Virus record (IMG/VR): IMGVR_UViG_3300025418_000733
Coordinates: 1-23,295 of that record
Reading direction: 5' to 3' (one strand)
DNA length: 23,295 bases
Source: a virus
Part shown: one piece after another, positions 1 to 8,294 of the stretch
How positions within the stretch are numbered: the stretch's first letter is position 1
Layout of the letters: every line of letters begins with the position of its first letter
Notes under the pieces: generated by a model
What the model was told of the DNA's origin: nothing
Database searches by the model: none
What the model saw: the letters and a program-made list of their open reading frames with translations, nothing else
Position numbers and translations under genes: made by a program

Positions 1-308
1 AAAGTAGAAGATGCGGTTTGATAATACACATAAGTGGTACCGCCACTTGCCCCGGCTGCGGCAGACGCACTTGCGGAAATTATTAAATTATTTGGAACAT
101 TTTGCGCGGGACCAAACCAAGTCGTGACAGCGCCAGACCCGCCTCCATTAGTGCCAGCATTACCCCCAGCACCACCGCCAATTAGCATCATATAAATTTG
201 GCTAACCCCAACAGGTTTTACCCAGCTTCTTTGGCTTCCATCGCCGTAGAAAAACTGCACATCAGCATTGCTGTTGCGAAACTGTTGTTGGGTTTGCCGA
301 ACGAACAT
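1..308 (-). CDS. Glycine-rich phage tail protein, 3' end cut by window edge
   Basis: An open frame starts with ATG at 308 and runs without a stop off the left edge, giving about 102 residues of the N-terminus. The protein starts MFVRQTQQQF, has an aromatic stretch with WVKPVG, then a hydrophobic strand leading into LIGGGAGGNAG and further Gly/Ala/Ser-rich sequence. This 'W-x-K-P-G ... Gly-rich' layout is typical of glycine-rich tail tip or fibre-associated proteins in tailed phages. Its ATG shares one base with the stop of the upstream gene (TAATG), so translation is probably coupled. It is the last visible gene of the tail block. The exact tail role is inferred; the remainder lies outside the window. 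Confidence 0.7.
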   Translation of the reverse strand, partial: MFVRQTQQQFRNSNADVQFFYGDGSQRSWVKPVGVSQIYMMLIGGGAGGNAGTNGGGSGAVTTWFGPAQNVPNNLIISASASAAAGASGGTTYVYYQTASST

Positions 309-499
309 TATTTTCCCCACCAATAAGGAACGGGGGAATTATCGTCAACGCAGGTGTATTCCACGGCAACACCGTCACCAATCTGCGTCCCATCTTCTTT
401 GAACAGGCCAATGTGGTTTCCGTTCGCATCCAAATGGTCATAACCAAATGAACCATCTACAAATTGAACTTTGAACCACGTATCCGTTTCTCTCCACAT
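308..499 (-). CDS. Small hypothetical tail-region protein (63 aa)
   Basis: I do not recognise this protein. It begins MWRETDTWFKVQF, is rich in aromatic and acidic residues and ends PVPYWWGK. The frame could begin 18 nt earlier at a TTG (517) that overlaps the preceding gene. I chose the ATG at 499 because a GGGGGA Shine-Dalgarno-like stretch lies about 8 nt upstream and the ATG sits just after the upstream stop codon (TAATATG). Its stop overlaps the start of the Gly-rich gene. The content (EDGTQIGDG, FVDGSFGYDHLD) suggests a small beta-rich domain. Position between two tail genes implies a tail-associated accessory protein, but this is only context. Confidence 0.6.
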   Translation of the reverse strand: MWRETDTWFKVQFVDGSFGYDHLDANGNHIGLFKEDGTQIGDGVAVEYTCVDDNSPVPYWWGK

Positions 500-500
500 A

Positions 501-938
501 TTAATAATCCCCCGCAACTGTTACAACGGAATAACCCGTACCCGAGGAACCCGTTGACGTACCAAAAGTTACATACAGAAGATAGTTGGCGTTTAAAGCA
601 AAGTTAAGCGGAAGCTCAAATACGCTGGATGCGGCAGTTTGGGAAACCGTAACGGCTGGGAGCGTAATTTCGTCATACAACCATGTGTTGGTTGCACTGG
701 TTGAAGAACTGGACGAAATAAATACGCGGCAGACCGTTGCGGCTGGGGAACCGACCGGGCGGAATCTGATCTTTTGAAGGAAAGATCCGTTAGCGCCAGC
801 GGTAAATGCTTTGTACAGCGTACCAGATCCGTCCTGAGCCGTGTTAGCGGTAGGACCGACAACAAGACCTGAGTTGTCCGACGCAACAGATTCAACGTGA
901 CCTGCGATGGAGAAAATTGGTGCGGTATTAGCGGCCAT
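501..938 (-). CDS. Tail-associated beta-rich protein (145 aa)
   Basis: The gene encodes a Ser/Thr/Ala-rich, low-charge protein starting MAANTAPIFSIAGHV. An alternation of hydrophobic and Ser/Thr residues suggests an all-beta fold: IRFRPVGSPAATVCRVFISS, then a LYDEITLPAVTVS strand, and YLLYVTFGTS near the C-terminus. Such proteins sit next to fibre genes in many phages and are probably minor tail or fibre-attachment proteins. It follows the 1426-residue fibre gene after 12 nt. The start has a GAGGACACT element about 8 nt before the ATG. No enzymatic motif is visible; the family was not identified. Confidence 0.65.
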   Translation of the reverse strand: MAANTAPIFSIAGHVESVASDNSGLVVGPTANTAQDGSGTLYKAFTAGANGSFLQKIRFRPVGSPAATVCRVFISSSSSTSATNTWLYDEITLPAVTVSQTAASSVFELPLNFALNANYLLYVTFGTSTGSSGTGYSVVTVAGDY

Positions 939-950
939 TGTAGTGTCCTC

Positions 951-3900
951 TTATGGCAAGATATAGTTGGTGGATATAGCCCTTGATAGGCCAATTGAAG
1001 TTGATGATCCAGTAGCAGCGATTGTAATGGAACCAGACCCGTTAGTAACGGAAATGCCAGTACCAGCGGTAATTGTTGCAAGTGTATATGTTGACCCGTT
1101 ACCAACCAGTAATTGACCATTTGTAGGGGCGGTTGAAAGTTGCGTACCGCCCGCCGCCACAGGCAATGTACCTGCGGTTAGTGCGGAGGAAGATGTGCTG
1201 TAAATAGCATTATTTGCGGCGGTAAATGTGGTTAATCCCGTACCGCCGTTAGTTGTCGCTAATGTACCCGCAACCGTTACTGCGCCCTGAGTCGCGGAAG
1301 ACGGCGTTAAACCCGTTGTTCCAAAGTTAATAGACGTGACAGCCACAGATGTTGCGGCTGACCAAGAAGGCGCGGCCCCCGTATTACCGATCAATACCTG
1401 ACCAGTCGTACCAGCAGCGGTTACTCCCAATGCGCTTGTCGTATTGCCGTAGATAACGCCGTTAGCGGTAAAAGTCGTAGCGCCCGTACCACCGTTACCA
1501 ACTGTTAACGCATTGGTTAAGTTTAATGTGCTAATTGTAACTGCGCCAGTAGATACGTTTCCAATAGAAATTGTACCCGTACCCTTGGCGTTAATAGTTA
1601 AGTTTTCGTTTGCACCGGATGATGTAACCGATAAAGCAAGACCGTTACCAACAGCGGCGGATTTTACGTTAAACCCGGTAACAGCCGATGCGGTTGAAGC
1701 ATCTACGTTAAAAGATGGGTTGGTTGCGCCAGATGGACCAACCGCTAAAGCGTTAGATGATGTTGATGTAACGGTTAGCGTACCGATACTTGGAGTGCTG
1801 GACCAAGCTGGGGCAACACCAACACCGCCAGAAACCAACACCGAACCTGTAGCTACATCCGCCAATTTAGAAAGCGTTGTAGCGCCGGAAGCATAAAGTA
1901 AATCGCCCGTTGTATAGGACGTAATGTTCGTACCGCCACTTGCAACAGGAACAACGCCGGAAAGGGTTGCAAGCGTAACGGTTGTCCAAGAAGGGGCAGC
2001 GGAAGCGCCGCCAGAAGTTAGGAATTGACCAGATGTGCCATATGTTCCAGCGCCAATACCAAATTGACCAGCGGGGCCGAATCGGAAAGCTTCCGTTGAT
2101 GAGTTACTGCCCGTAGCGGTTGTGAACACAGACGCATACGTTCCCTGCGCCGTATCCGTGAAGTTTTCCGCTGCCGTTATATCAAAACGACCTGTAGATG
2201 CGGCGCCAAAACCAGTTGCACCATAACCGCGACCAGTAAACTGGGCAATTGTATCGCCAGATTGCGATGCTGTTGGAGATGCGGCAGTTCCACGGGCGGA
2301 ACGTGCTGTATATACACCATAAGCACCTGTGCCGTATGCGTCCTGCGTAATACGGGTATTGGCGGCATTAGCGCCCATAATATATATGTCAGTACCCGCT
2401 GGTAGGCCCGTTGTTGGGGGCGTAGCGGTTTGACTATTTGATAAAACTGTTAATGTTGTATTTGGAGCAACGGTATTTAAACCAAGGCGGAAATTGGTGT
2501 TATCCCAGAAAAACTTTGAGTTATTTTGAGAATAGACACCTGAAGCGCCCGAAAATACAACCGAACCCGCAGTAAACGTTGTTGTTGTACCCGTTCCGCC
2601 ATTTGTAACGCCCAACGTTCCAGTTACGCCCGTAGTTAATGGAAGACCAGTTGCATTGGTCAAAACAGCGGCAGATGGCGTACCAAGGGCGGGGGTAACA
2701 AGCGTTGGAGACGTTGAAAGAACAACAGATCCTGTGCCAGTTGAGGTTGTGACGCCCGTACCGCCAGCAAGAACAGGAAGTGTACCCGCCGTTAATGCGG
2801 ATGCGGATGTTGAATAAATAGCGTTATTTGCCGCCGTAAAGGTCGTAAGGTTAGTCCCACCATTGGCGGTTGGTAATGTTCCGGTTACGCCCGCTGTAAG
2901 AGATACTTGACCAAACGAAGCTGCGGCGGATGAACCGTTGGAAAGAAGCGCATACCCAGTTGTTGCAGATGGGGAAATCTGACCAACAGAGGACGTGCTT
3001 GGGGCATATAACAATCCATACGCGGTTAGCGTAGTTAAACCTGTTCCACCATTTCCAACGCCAACCGTTCCAAGGCCAATTGTATTACCCGTTTTGGTAA
3101 TAGGGGCAGAAACTTGAATGTTGCCGGAAGAAGAAATTTGCGACCAAACCAATGCGGTTGAACCAACGGTAATTGTACCAGTCGTCGTCATGGTCCAAGA
3201 AGTTGCGCCGTTTGTCGTGCCATTGCTGACGTAAACAGCAGCGCCAGTTTCAATGAAATTAGGCCCTGTTCCAACTGCGTTAAAATCGGTAGAACGGGTT
3301 AATACCCAGTTAGTTGAACCAGAACCTTGGTTTGTAACGACATAAATACCGTTTTGCAAACCACTTGATTGGTTTTTAACCAAAACGCGGGTCGAATTAG
3401 TAACGTCAGTCGCGGTAAATGTATAACCATCAATGGTTAACGCTGCCTGAGTACCCGCATTGGTAATTGTAGCGCCAACACCTGCTGTACCATTATTGTA
3501 TGTTACCGTACCAAGGTCTGCGGTAGTCGCATAACCAGAGGCGGTGTGATACGTCGTATTGGCAACCGTTGAAACTGTGTTGTCGACATATTGTTTTGTC
3601 GAAGCTTGCAAGGCGGACGTTGGGTCCTGCGTCAAAGTAAGCGTTGTCAAACCAGAAATTGTAGAAGTACTGCCGCCAAGGGATATTGCGGTAGAACCAA
3701 TCGTAATGGAGGAATTGGTCAACCCAGCATTTGGAATAGTAGAAACAGCGGTAAACGCACTTGTTCCGTTACCAACAAGATAGCCCGTTAAGGTTGTAGC
3801 CCCAGTACCACCATTGGAAACAGGAAGCGTACCCGTTACGCCAGTTGTTAAAGGTAATCCCGTAGCATTTGTCAAAACCGCAGCAGATGGGGTTCCAAGG

Positions 3901-5231
3901 GCTGGCGTTACAAGCGTTGGCGAATTTGACAACACTACTGAACCAGTACCCGTAGAGGTTGTAACCCCAGTTCCCCCCGCCGTTACAGGCAACGTGCCGG
4001 ATGTTAAAGCTGACGTAGAGGTGGCATATAATGCACCTCCAGACGTAAATGATGTTAAGCCAGTACCGCCATTTGCGGTACCCAACGTCCCACTTACATG
4101 CGTAGTAAGACCAATTTTACCCCAAGACGGAGCAACACCGACTCCGCCAGAAATAAGTGCATTGCCAGTAGCCACGTCATTAAGACGGGCCAAGGTGGAA
4201 GATGATGAAGCATAAAGCAAATCACCTGTCGTATACGACCCATAACCCGTACCGCCCTGTGTTTCCGCCAGTGGTGTGGTTAGCCCCGTTATACTTGTAA
4301 TGTCGCTATTCGCGCCAGAAGAGGCTACACCAAGAGCCGTTCTTGCCCCCGGAGCAGTTGTTGCGCCTGTACCACCATACCCAATAGAAATAGCGGTTCC
4401 ATTCCACGTACCAGTAGCAATCGTTGCTAAATTGGTTGTTCCATTGGCGGTGAGGTTTGTAAAAGAACCAGAACTTGGAGTTGATGCGCCAATTGTCGTC
4501 TGGTTAATTGAACCGCCCGTAATTGCAACGGAGTTCGCATTTTGCGTCGCCATTGTTCCAAGGCCAGTGACCTGACCCGATGGAATCAAAATGTTAACAT
4601 TTGACGCGGAAGTAATTTGACCTTGGGCATTGACGGTAAATTGAGGAACAACCGATGCGGAACCATAAGTTCCCGCCGTAACGCCCGTGCTGGAAATTGC
4701 AATGGTACCGGAGGTTGTAATCGTACCGCCGGACAAACCCGTTCCCGCCGTAATTGATGTAACACTACCACCACCAAATCCCTGTGCTTTAACGTAGGCA
4801 GTCGTTGCTAACGTCGTGCTTGAATCGCTGGTTGCAGGAGTTGGAGCCGTAGGAACCCCAGTAAATGCGGGGGAAGCTAACGGTGCCGCCCCCAATAGAC
4901 TCATTGTCTGAGCTACAGTTAAATCTGTTGGGGCAGAAGAAACCCCCGTATTGTTGCCTTTGATGGTATTGGCGGGCATGTTCGCTAAGTAAGAATTGGA
5001 TAGCGAACCCGTTGGCAATCCAATTGTCCCCGTAGACGTAATCGTCCCACCGGAAAGCGGAGATTGCACCGTAATAGATGTAATACCATTATTTGGGTAA
5101 GTTTGTTGGGTATATTGCGCGATTTGCCCTACCGTAAGGTAAACGGTCGTCCCGTTTTGCACCGCAGGAATTTGATTGTTTGCGGTCGCCGCTGTAGTTG
5201 ATGGCAGGTTTGAAATGGAAATATTTGACAT
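951..5231 (-). CDS. Large repetitive tail fibre protein (1426 aa)
   Basis: This is the longest gene in the window and the likely receptor-binding or fibre-shaft protein. It has almost no charged residues and is built from repeats of the type 'xxNGGTGxTTxT', with variants such as VGNGGTGATTFTANG and TLPVAAGGT, plus modules SPTLVTPALGTPSAAVLTNA (twice) and SYTTGDLLYAS (twice). Around residue 540-560 is the DPTSALQASTKQYVDN motif common in phage fibres, followed by a roughly 150-residue domain containing VLVKNQSSGLQNGIYVVTNQ. Around residue 930-1060 lies another fibre domain (ITQDAYGTGAYGVYTARSAR, then ENFTDTAQGTYASVF). No C-terminal intramolecular chaperone (peptidase S74) motif is visible; the protein ends AISTNYILP. 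It starts immediately after the stop of the upstream gene (TAAATG), with AGGTG 5 nt upstream. Confidence 0.88.
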   Translation of the reverse strand: MSNISISNLPSTTAATANNQIPAVQNGTTVYLTVGQIAQYTQQTYPNNGITSITVQSPLSGGTITSTGTIGLPTGSLSNSYLANMPANTIKGNNTGVSSAPTDLTVAQTMSLLGAAPLASPAFTGVPTAPTPATSDSSTTLATTAYVKAQGFGGGSVTSITAGTGLSGGTITTSGTIAISSTGVTAGTYGSASVVPQFTVNAQGQITSASNVNILIPSGQVTGLGTMATQNANSVAITGGSINQTTIGASTPSSGSFTNLTANGTTNLATIATGTWNGTAISIGYGGTGATTAPGARTALGVASSGANSDITSITGLTTPLAETQGGTGYGSYTTGDLLYASSSSTLARLNDVATGNALISGGVGVAPSWGKIGLTTHVSGTLGTANGGTGLTSFTSGGALYATSTSALTSGTLPVTAGGTGVTTSTGTGSVVLSNSPTLVTPALGTPSAAVLTNATGLPLTTGVTGTLPVSNGGTGATTLTGYLVGNGTSAFTAVSTIPNAGLTNSSITIGSTAISLGGSTSTISGLTTLTLTQDPTSALQASTKQYVDNTVSTVANTTYHTASGYATTADLGTVTYNNGTAGVGATITNAGTQAALTIDGYTFTATDVTNSTRVLVKNQSSGLQNGIYVVTNQGSGSTNWVLTRSTDFNAVGTGPNFIETGAAVYVSNGTTNGATSWTMTTTGTITVGSTALVWSQISSSGNIQVSAPITKTGNTIGLGTVGVGNGGTGLTTLTAYGLLYAPSTSSVGQISPSATTGYALLSNGSSAAASFGQVSLTAGVTGTLPTANGGTNLTTFTAANNAIYSTSASALTAGTLPVLAGGTGVTTSTGTGSVVLSTSPTLVTPALGTPSAAVLTNATGLPLTTGVTGTLGVTNGGTGTTTTFTAGSVVFSGASGVYSQNNSKFFWDNTNFRLGLNTVAPNTTLTVLSNSQTATPPTTGLPAGTDIYIMGANAANTRITQDAYGTGAYGVYTARSARGTAASPTASQSGDTIAQFTGRGYGATGFGAASTGRFDITAAENFTDTAQGTYASVFTTATGSNSSTEAFRFGPAGQFGIGAGTYGTSGQFLTSGGASAAPSWTTVTLATLSGVVPVASGGTNITSYTTGDLLYASGATTLSKLADVATGSVLVSGGVGVAPAWSSTPSIGTLTVTSTSSNALAVGPSGATNPSFNVDASTASAVTGFNVKSAAVGNGLALSVTSSGANENLTINAKGTGTISIGNVSTGAVTISTLNLTNALTVGNGGTGATTFTANGVIYGNTTSALGVTAAGTTGQVLIGNTGAAPSWSAATSVAVTSINFGTTGLTPSSATQGAVTVAGTLATTNGGTGLTTFTAANNAIYSTSSSALTAGTLPVAAGGTQLSTAPTNGQLLVGNGSTYTLATITAGTGISVTNGSGSITIAATGSSTSIGLSRAISTNYILP
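2589..2786 (-). repeat. Fibre module repeat, copy 2 (66 codons)
   Basis: This is the second copy of a 198-nt module inside the fibre gene; the first copy is at 3801-3998. The two copies encode 66-residue modules that differ at only 4 residues by my count, yet about 56 of 198 nucleotides differ, nearly all at synonymous positions. Both begin GTLPV and end NGGTG, and include SPTLVTPALGTPSAAVLTNA. Confidence 0.8.
3801..3998 (-). repeat. Fibre module repeat, copy 1 (66 codons)
   Basis: This is the first copy, in translation order, of the 66-codon module described at 2589-2786. It has the same length without indels and near-identical protein, but strongly diverged DNA (roughly 72% identity, hand count). 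Confidence 0.8.
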
Positions 5232-5960
5232 TTACGCACCTGTTTGAACGATTTGTGTATATTGCGGCGGAATACCAACGGACGCAGTTACTATACGTGT
5301 ATTTGGACCCAAAAGTCCACCTGAAGGTATAGCAGAATTAGCTTGATATGTAAAAGAAACCGCCGATAAAACGGTTACACTGTACATACCCATAGCGTTG
5401 TTGTTTGTTGTCCCCGTAACCGATATTTGGCTGCCAGTTGAGAGGTTATTTGCGGCGGATGTCGTCACGGTAACGGTAGTGGAACCATCAGCGGTAATTG
5501 ATAGCACGGGTAATAGAATATCGTATTGCGTCTGGTTGATTAACGGCATTAACGCATTAGGATCAAGATCTGCGGGCTTGCCAATGGGCTGCGCGGTTAA
5601 AGTTTGCCCATCTTCCGTAATCAGATCAACATTATTGGGGACGGGAATGCCAGTGGCGGTGTTAATGGTAAAGCCGGGTTCCGCCAAATTGCTTGTATTG
5701 TAGTAATCATACGAATCAGGACGGGCATTCATAATTGGAATCGGGTCTTGACTGACCATAATTGGTTTTAACTGAGCCTGAGGCTTGTCATAGCATTTTT
5801 CGCACACCAAAAATCGCAGGTTCTGCAATTGCGGACCACGGTAATCAAATTGAAAACGCAGGGTCTTATGGTTGTAAATAAACCCGCAACGGTCGCACCG
5901 CCCCCATGCGGAGGGGGAGTTAGGATTCGCATATGCATGGCCGTGGGGACGATAAGCCAT
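5232..5960 (-). CDS. Zinc-ribbon phage structural protein with C-terminal FCCH-like beta module (242 aa)
   Basis: The N-terminal 60 residues carry two Cys pairs, CDRC (22-25) and CEKC (53-56), with RCDRCGFIYNHKTLRFQFDY and NLRFLVCEKCYDKPQ around them. This arrangement occurs in a recurrent phage protein family encoded near connector and tail genes, and should bind a metal ion, probably zinc. Residues 60-110 are Pro-rich. Residues about 153-230 form a beta module (LSTGSQISVTGTTNNNAMG, MYSVTVLSAVSFTYQANSA) of the kind often labelled FCCH-like in phage structural proteins. The ATG shares a base with the stop of the endonuclease gene upstream (TAATG). The precise place in the virion is unknown; a head-tail or tail attachment role is inferred from neighbours. 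Confidence 0.72.
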   Translation of the reverse strand: MAYRPHGHAYANPNSPSAWGRCDRCGFIYNHKTLRFQFDYRGPQLQNLRFLVCEKCYDKPQAQLKPIMVSQDPIPIMNARPDSYDYYNTSNLAEPGFTINTATGIPVPNNVDLITEDGQTLTAQPIGKPADLDPNALMPLINQTQYDILLPVLSITADGSTTVTVTTSAANNLSTGSQISVTGTTNNNAMGMYSVTVLSAVSFTYQANSAIPSGGLLGPNTRIVTASVGIPPQYTQIVQTGA

Positions 5961-6559
5961 TAGTGCAAAGCCTCCATCCGCCTTTGTGCATGAGTTTCAC
6001 GAAGAGCAGCAGTAATTTTGGCTTGATGTTCTGGGGTACGTGGTTTCTTTTTGCCTTTATGGGCAGCAGATATTTTGGCCCGCCATTCAGGTGTTTTGCG
6101 TTTACCTTTTTGGACAGCAGACATTTTTGCGCGATATTCGGGGGTCGTGTTTGTTTTTTGAGCCGTTTTTCTCATTTGTTCCCGTCTTTCTGCGGAAACA
6201 ATTTTGCCCTTTTTTTGTTCAGAAAGTAAACGTTTAGTTTCTTCTGTGTGCTTAATACCTTTTGCACCTTCTCCGCCAGCGGCCAAATTGTATTCAGGTT
6301 TTAATTCAGCAATAAGTCGAATTTCTGCTGCTATCATGTCATCAATATTTGCATGGATTTCTAATATTTCCCATGAAAAAGCGTCTTCACCATATTTGCG
6401 AATTGCTGCATGAAACTTAGGGCAACTTCCGCCATTTGAAAATTTGGCCCTTGCCTTAGAATAATGATTGGATTTACGATATGACAAACCACGGGATGTA
6501 ACGCCAATATAGCGGTTCCCGTTTACAATGTTTGTCGCTACGTAAACTATGTAAGCCAT
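5960..6559 (-). CDS. GIY-YIG endonuclease with NUMOD3 repeats (freestanding homing endonuclease)
   Basis: The 199-residue protein has an N-terminal GIY-YIG nuclease domain: YIVYVATN (3-10) with the first motif degenerate (IVY instead of GIY), RYIGVT (16-21), the expected basic/His segment YRKSNHY (27-33), the catalytic Glu in MIAAEIRLI (E79) and the conserved Asn in EYNLAAGG (N91). The C-terminal half carries lysine-rich NUMOD3-type DNA-binding repeats (HTEETKRLLSEQKKGK, TPEYRAKMSAVQKGK, TPEWRAKISAAHKGK, TPEHQAKITAALRE). Such enzymes cut DNA at a specific site and spread by homing. It sits between a connector gene and a structural gene, so it is probably a mobile insertion tolerated in the late operon. 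No intron boundaries are evident. All catalytic residues appear present, so it could be active. Confidence 0.9.
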   Translation of the reverse strand: MAYIVYVATNIVNGNRYIGVTSRGLSYRKSNHYSKARAKFSNGGSCPKFHAAIRKYGEDAFSWEILEIHANIDDMIAAEIRLIAELKPEYNLAAGGEGAKGIKHTEETKRLLSEQKKGKIVSAERREQMRKTAQKTNTTPEYRAKMSAVQKGKRKTPEWRAKISAAHKGKKKPRTPEHQAKITAALRETHAQRRMEALH

Positions 6560-6561
6560 TG

Positions 6562-7485
6562 TTAAGAAACCCTAAAATATCCCGCTAATCCAGGCATAAT
6601 ATAAAGTGGGACGTTTTCCGTATCCTGCGTAGCGGCTATCGTATACGCCTGTTCCGCCTTAGCTTCCAATAATTGGAGCCTGTCAGGGGCATAAATAGCG
6701 GATAACCGTGCCGCTAATCCAGAGGCCATCGCATCCAGCCAACGATACGGAATGTCAACCGTTTGGCCGCCCGTTAGATTTGCATCTTGGATCTGATGAA
6801 CCCTGTAATAGTTTAACGTATAGTAACCAGTCTGGTCTGGAACAGGCCAAACGGTGATCGTTGGGCTAATTAAACGGTCAAACCAGAACACTGTTGGCGG
6901 CGATTGAAGCAATTTATTTGGCGTTTGGGAGTATTCTGTGCGCGAAATAGGCATAATAACGCGGTCAAACTGCGAAGAAGTGCCGCTATTGTATCGAATA
7001 AACGCATCCAAAACCATAACTGTTGGACGTGCATCGCCCGTAACAGTACCCGCCACAGTCAAGCTACCCGTTGTGGAATTTGCATAAGACACAGTCGTAG
7101 ATGTAGATGCGGTAACAACATACGTACCATTGTACCCAGTAGGGGTCATGCCCGCCACAGTAATTGGAGAGCCAACGGGATACGTATTGGTACTGCTATA
7201 AGTAAGAGTAGCGGTTGTACCAGTGCCGGAAATGGCGGTAATATTATCTATAGGGGCCGCCGAATAGGTTGTTACGCCTTGAACAAGAGGTACGGATATA
7301 AGATCCACTTCCCACAGATTGACGCCTTGGTTAGCCCAAGACGCCAACATAAGGTTGGTTTCCATCGTAGCGTCTGCAAAATGCTCTTGCAGAAGCGAAG
7401 TACGGCGGATTCCGCAACGCGAAAACGCATTGAGGACTAACTCACCTAAGCTGGGTTGGAAGTTGTACGTACCCGAACTGGTCAT
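6562..7485 (-). CDS. P22 gp4-like head-tail connector / tail accessory factor with inserted beta module (307 aa)
   Basis: Residues 1-75 (LGELVLNAFSRCGIRRTSLL, METNLMLASWANQGVNLWEV) and 150-307 (VMPISRTEYSQTPNK, PTVFWFDRLISPTITVWPVP, MASGLAARLSAIYAPDRLQL, an ending in YFRVS) match the layout of the P22 gp4/packaged-DNA-stabilising family, which extends the portal and seals packaged DNA. Between them, residues about 80-150 hold a Ser/Thr-rich beta module (YPVGSPITVAGMTPTGYNGT, YVVTASTSTTVSYANSTTG) not part of the core, which makes the protein roughly twice the length of P22 gp4. The same type of module is found in the gene two positions downstream (5232-5960). Together with the P22-type portal this supports a short-tailed virion. 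Confidence 0.75.
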   Translation of the reverse strand: MTSSGTYNFQPSLGELVLNAFSRCGIRRTSLLQEHFADATMETNLMLASWANQGVNLWEVDLISVPLVQGVTTYSAAPIDNITAISGTGTTATLTYSSTNTYPVGSPITVAGMTPTGYNGTYVVTASTSTTVSYANSTTGSLTVAGTVTGDARPTVMVLDAFIRYNSGTSSQFDRVIMPISRTEYSQTPNKLLQSPPTVFWFDRLISPTITVWPVPDQTGYYTLNYYRVHQIQDANLTGGQTVDIPYRWLDAMASGLAARLSAIYAPDRLQLLEAKAEQAYTIAATQDTENVPLYIMPGLAGYFRVS

Positions 7486-7494
7486 TTGCTATCC

Positions 7495-8292
7495 TTAGAA
7501 GATAGTACCGTCGTTTGCTATTAAAACACCGCCAATATTGATGCTCACAACTGCCGCCGCCGCAGCGCTTGATGCAATTTGGAAGCGCAAATCGGTTTTT
7601 TCCGCATAAGCAAATGGGAAATGGCGTTGTACTTCATATGTTGTGTTGAATGGTGTAGTTACAATTAGCTTTTGAACGCCTGACGATGAATTGGTAATTG
7701 CCCGATACGTTGTATAGTTTGCGCTGTTTCCGTTGAACGAAGAATAAGCGCCATAACGATAACCGTAAAATGTGTAACCTGCGGGAACCGTATATACAGC
7801 CTGTTGAGATGCGCCAAGGCTTGATGTTGTTCCGTTAAATACGCCCGTATTGATCTGGGCATACGTTACACCGCCGTTGATTAGTGTTATGACACCGGAT
7901 GGATTAGTCGTACTTCCAACGGAAACAAACATATTATTGATGCGGAAATACTGGTTTACCGTTGGCACATTGGTTGTGCCATTTAAAACAAGATTTTCGG
8001 TAAGCACATTGTAATTAGCATCCAAACCAACAATGGTAATCGTTGCGGTATCGGTATTCACCGTACTAACAAGGTTCATTGTCACAGCGGAAGACGGAAA
8101 CACATATTCTGTTGATCCCATATTCTCCCAAACGGTGCGAAATAACCCAGCCGTTGCGGGGGTCGTGCCATAACCAAAAATATTGGTGGGCGTATGGCCC
8201 GTAATTTGATTGCGGGAAACCTGCAACTCAAATGGTTCATAATAACCACGTTTAGTGACGGAATCGTTAATTACAAAAGCTTGGCTGGTCAT
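7495..8292 (-). CDS. Phage structural protein, virion-associated (265 aa)
   Basis: This is a beta-rich, low-charge protein starting MTSQAFVINDSVTKRGYYEP. It contains VSRNQITGHTPTNIFGYGTT, a tryptophan-bearing FRTVWENMG segment, then repeated strands and YTVPAGYTFYGYRYGAYSSF; the C-terminus VSINIGGVLIANDGTIF resembles the end of trimeric phage structural proteins. I cannot name the family with certainty; similar proteins occur between capsid and connector genes in podovirus-like genomes and are usually found in virions. The gene begins 2 nt after the stop of a 54-codon gene and ends 9 nt before the connector gene, so it belongs to the same transcript. Confidence 0.72.
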   Translation of the reverse strand: MTSQAFVINDSVTKRGYYEPFELQVSRNQITGHTPTNIFGYGTTPATAGLFRTVWENMGSTEYVFPSSAVTMNLVSTVNTDTATITIVGLDANYNVLTENLVLNGTTNVPTVNQYFRINNMFVSVGSTTNPSGVITLINGGVTYAQINTGVFNGTTSSLGASQQAVYTVPAGYTFYGYRYGAYSSFNGNSANYTTYRAITNSSSGVQKLIVTTPFNTTYEVQRHFPFAYAEKTDLRFQIASSAAAAAVVSINIGGVLIANDGTIF

Positions 8293-8294
8293 AA

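Noticed and set aside
308-517. TTG start at 517 for the 63-residue protein
   Set aside because: It would overlap the upstream gene by 17 nt and lacks a better ribosome-binding site than ATG 499, which sits just after the upstream stop.
593-1120. 175-codon minus-strand frame across the 145-residue gene and the fibre 3' end
   Set aside because: It overlaps two credible genes in another frame and its product has a biased, shadow-like composition.
3814-4575. Plus-strand frames of 133 and 99 codons opposite the fibre gene
   Set aside because: Val/Pro-rich shadows of the Thr/Gly/Asn-rich fibre repeats; no ribosome-binding sites.
6904-7440. 178-codon plus-strand frame opposite the connector gene
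   Set aside because: Antisense shadow of a recognisable connector; Arg/Asn/Cys-rich composition with no motif.
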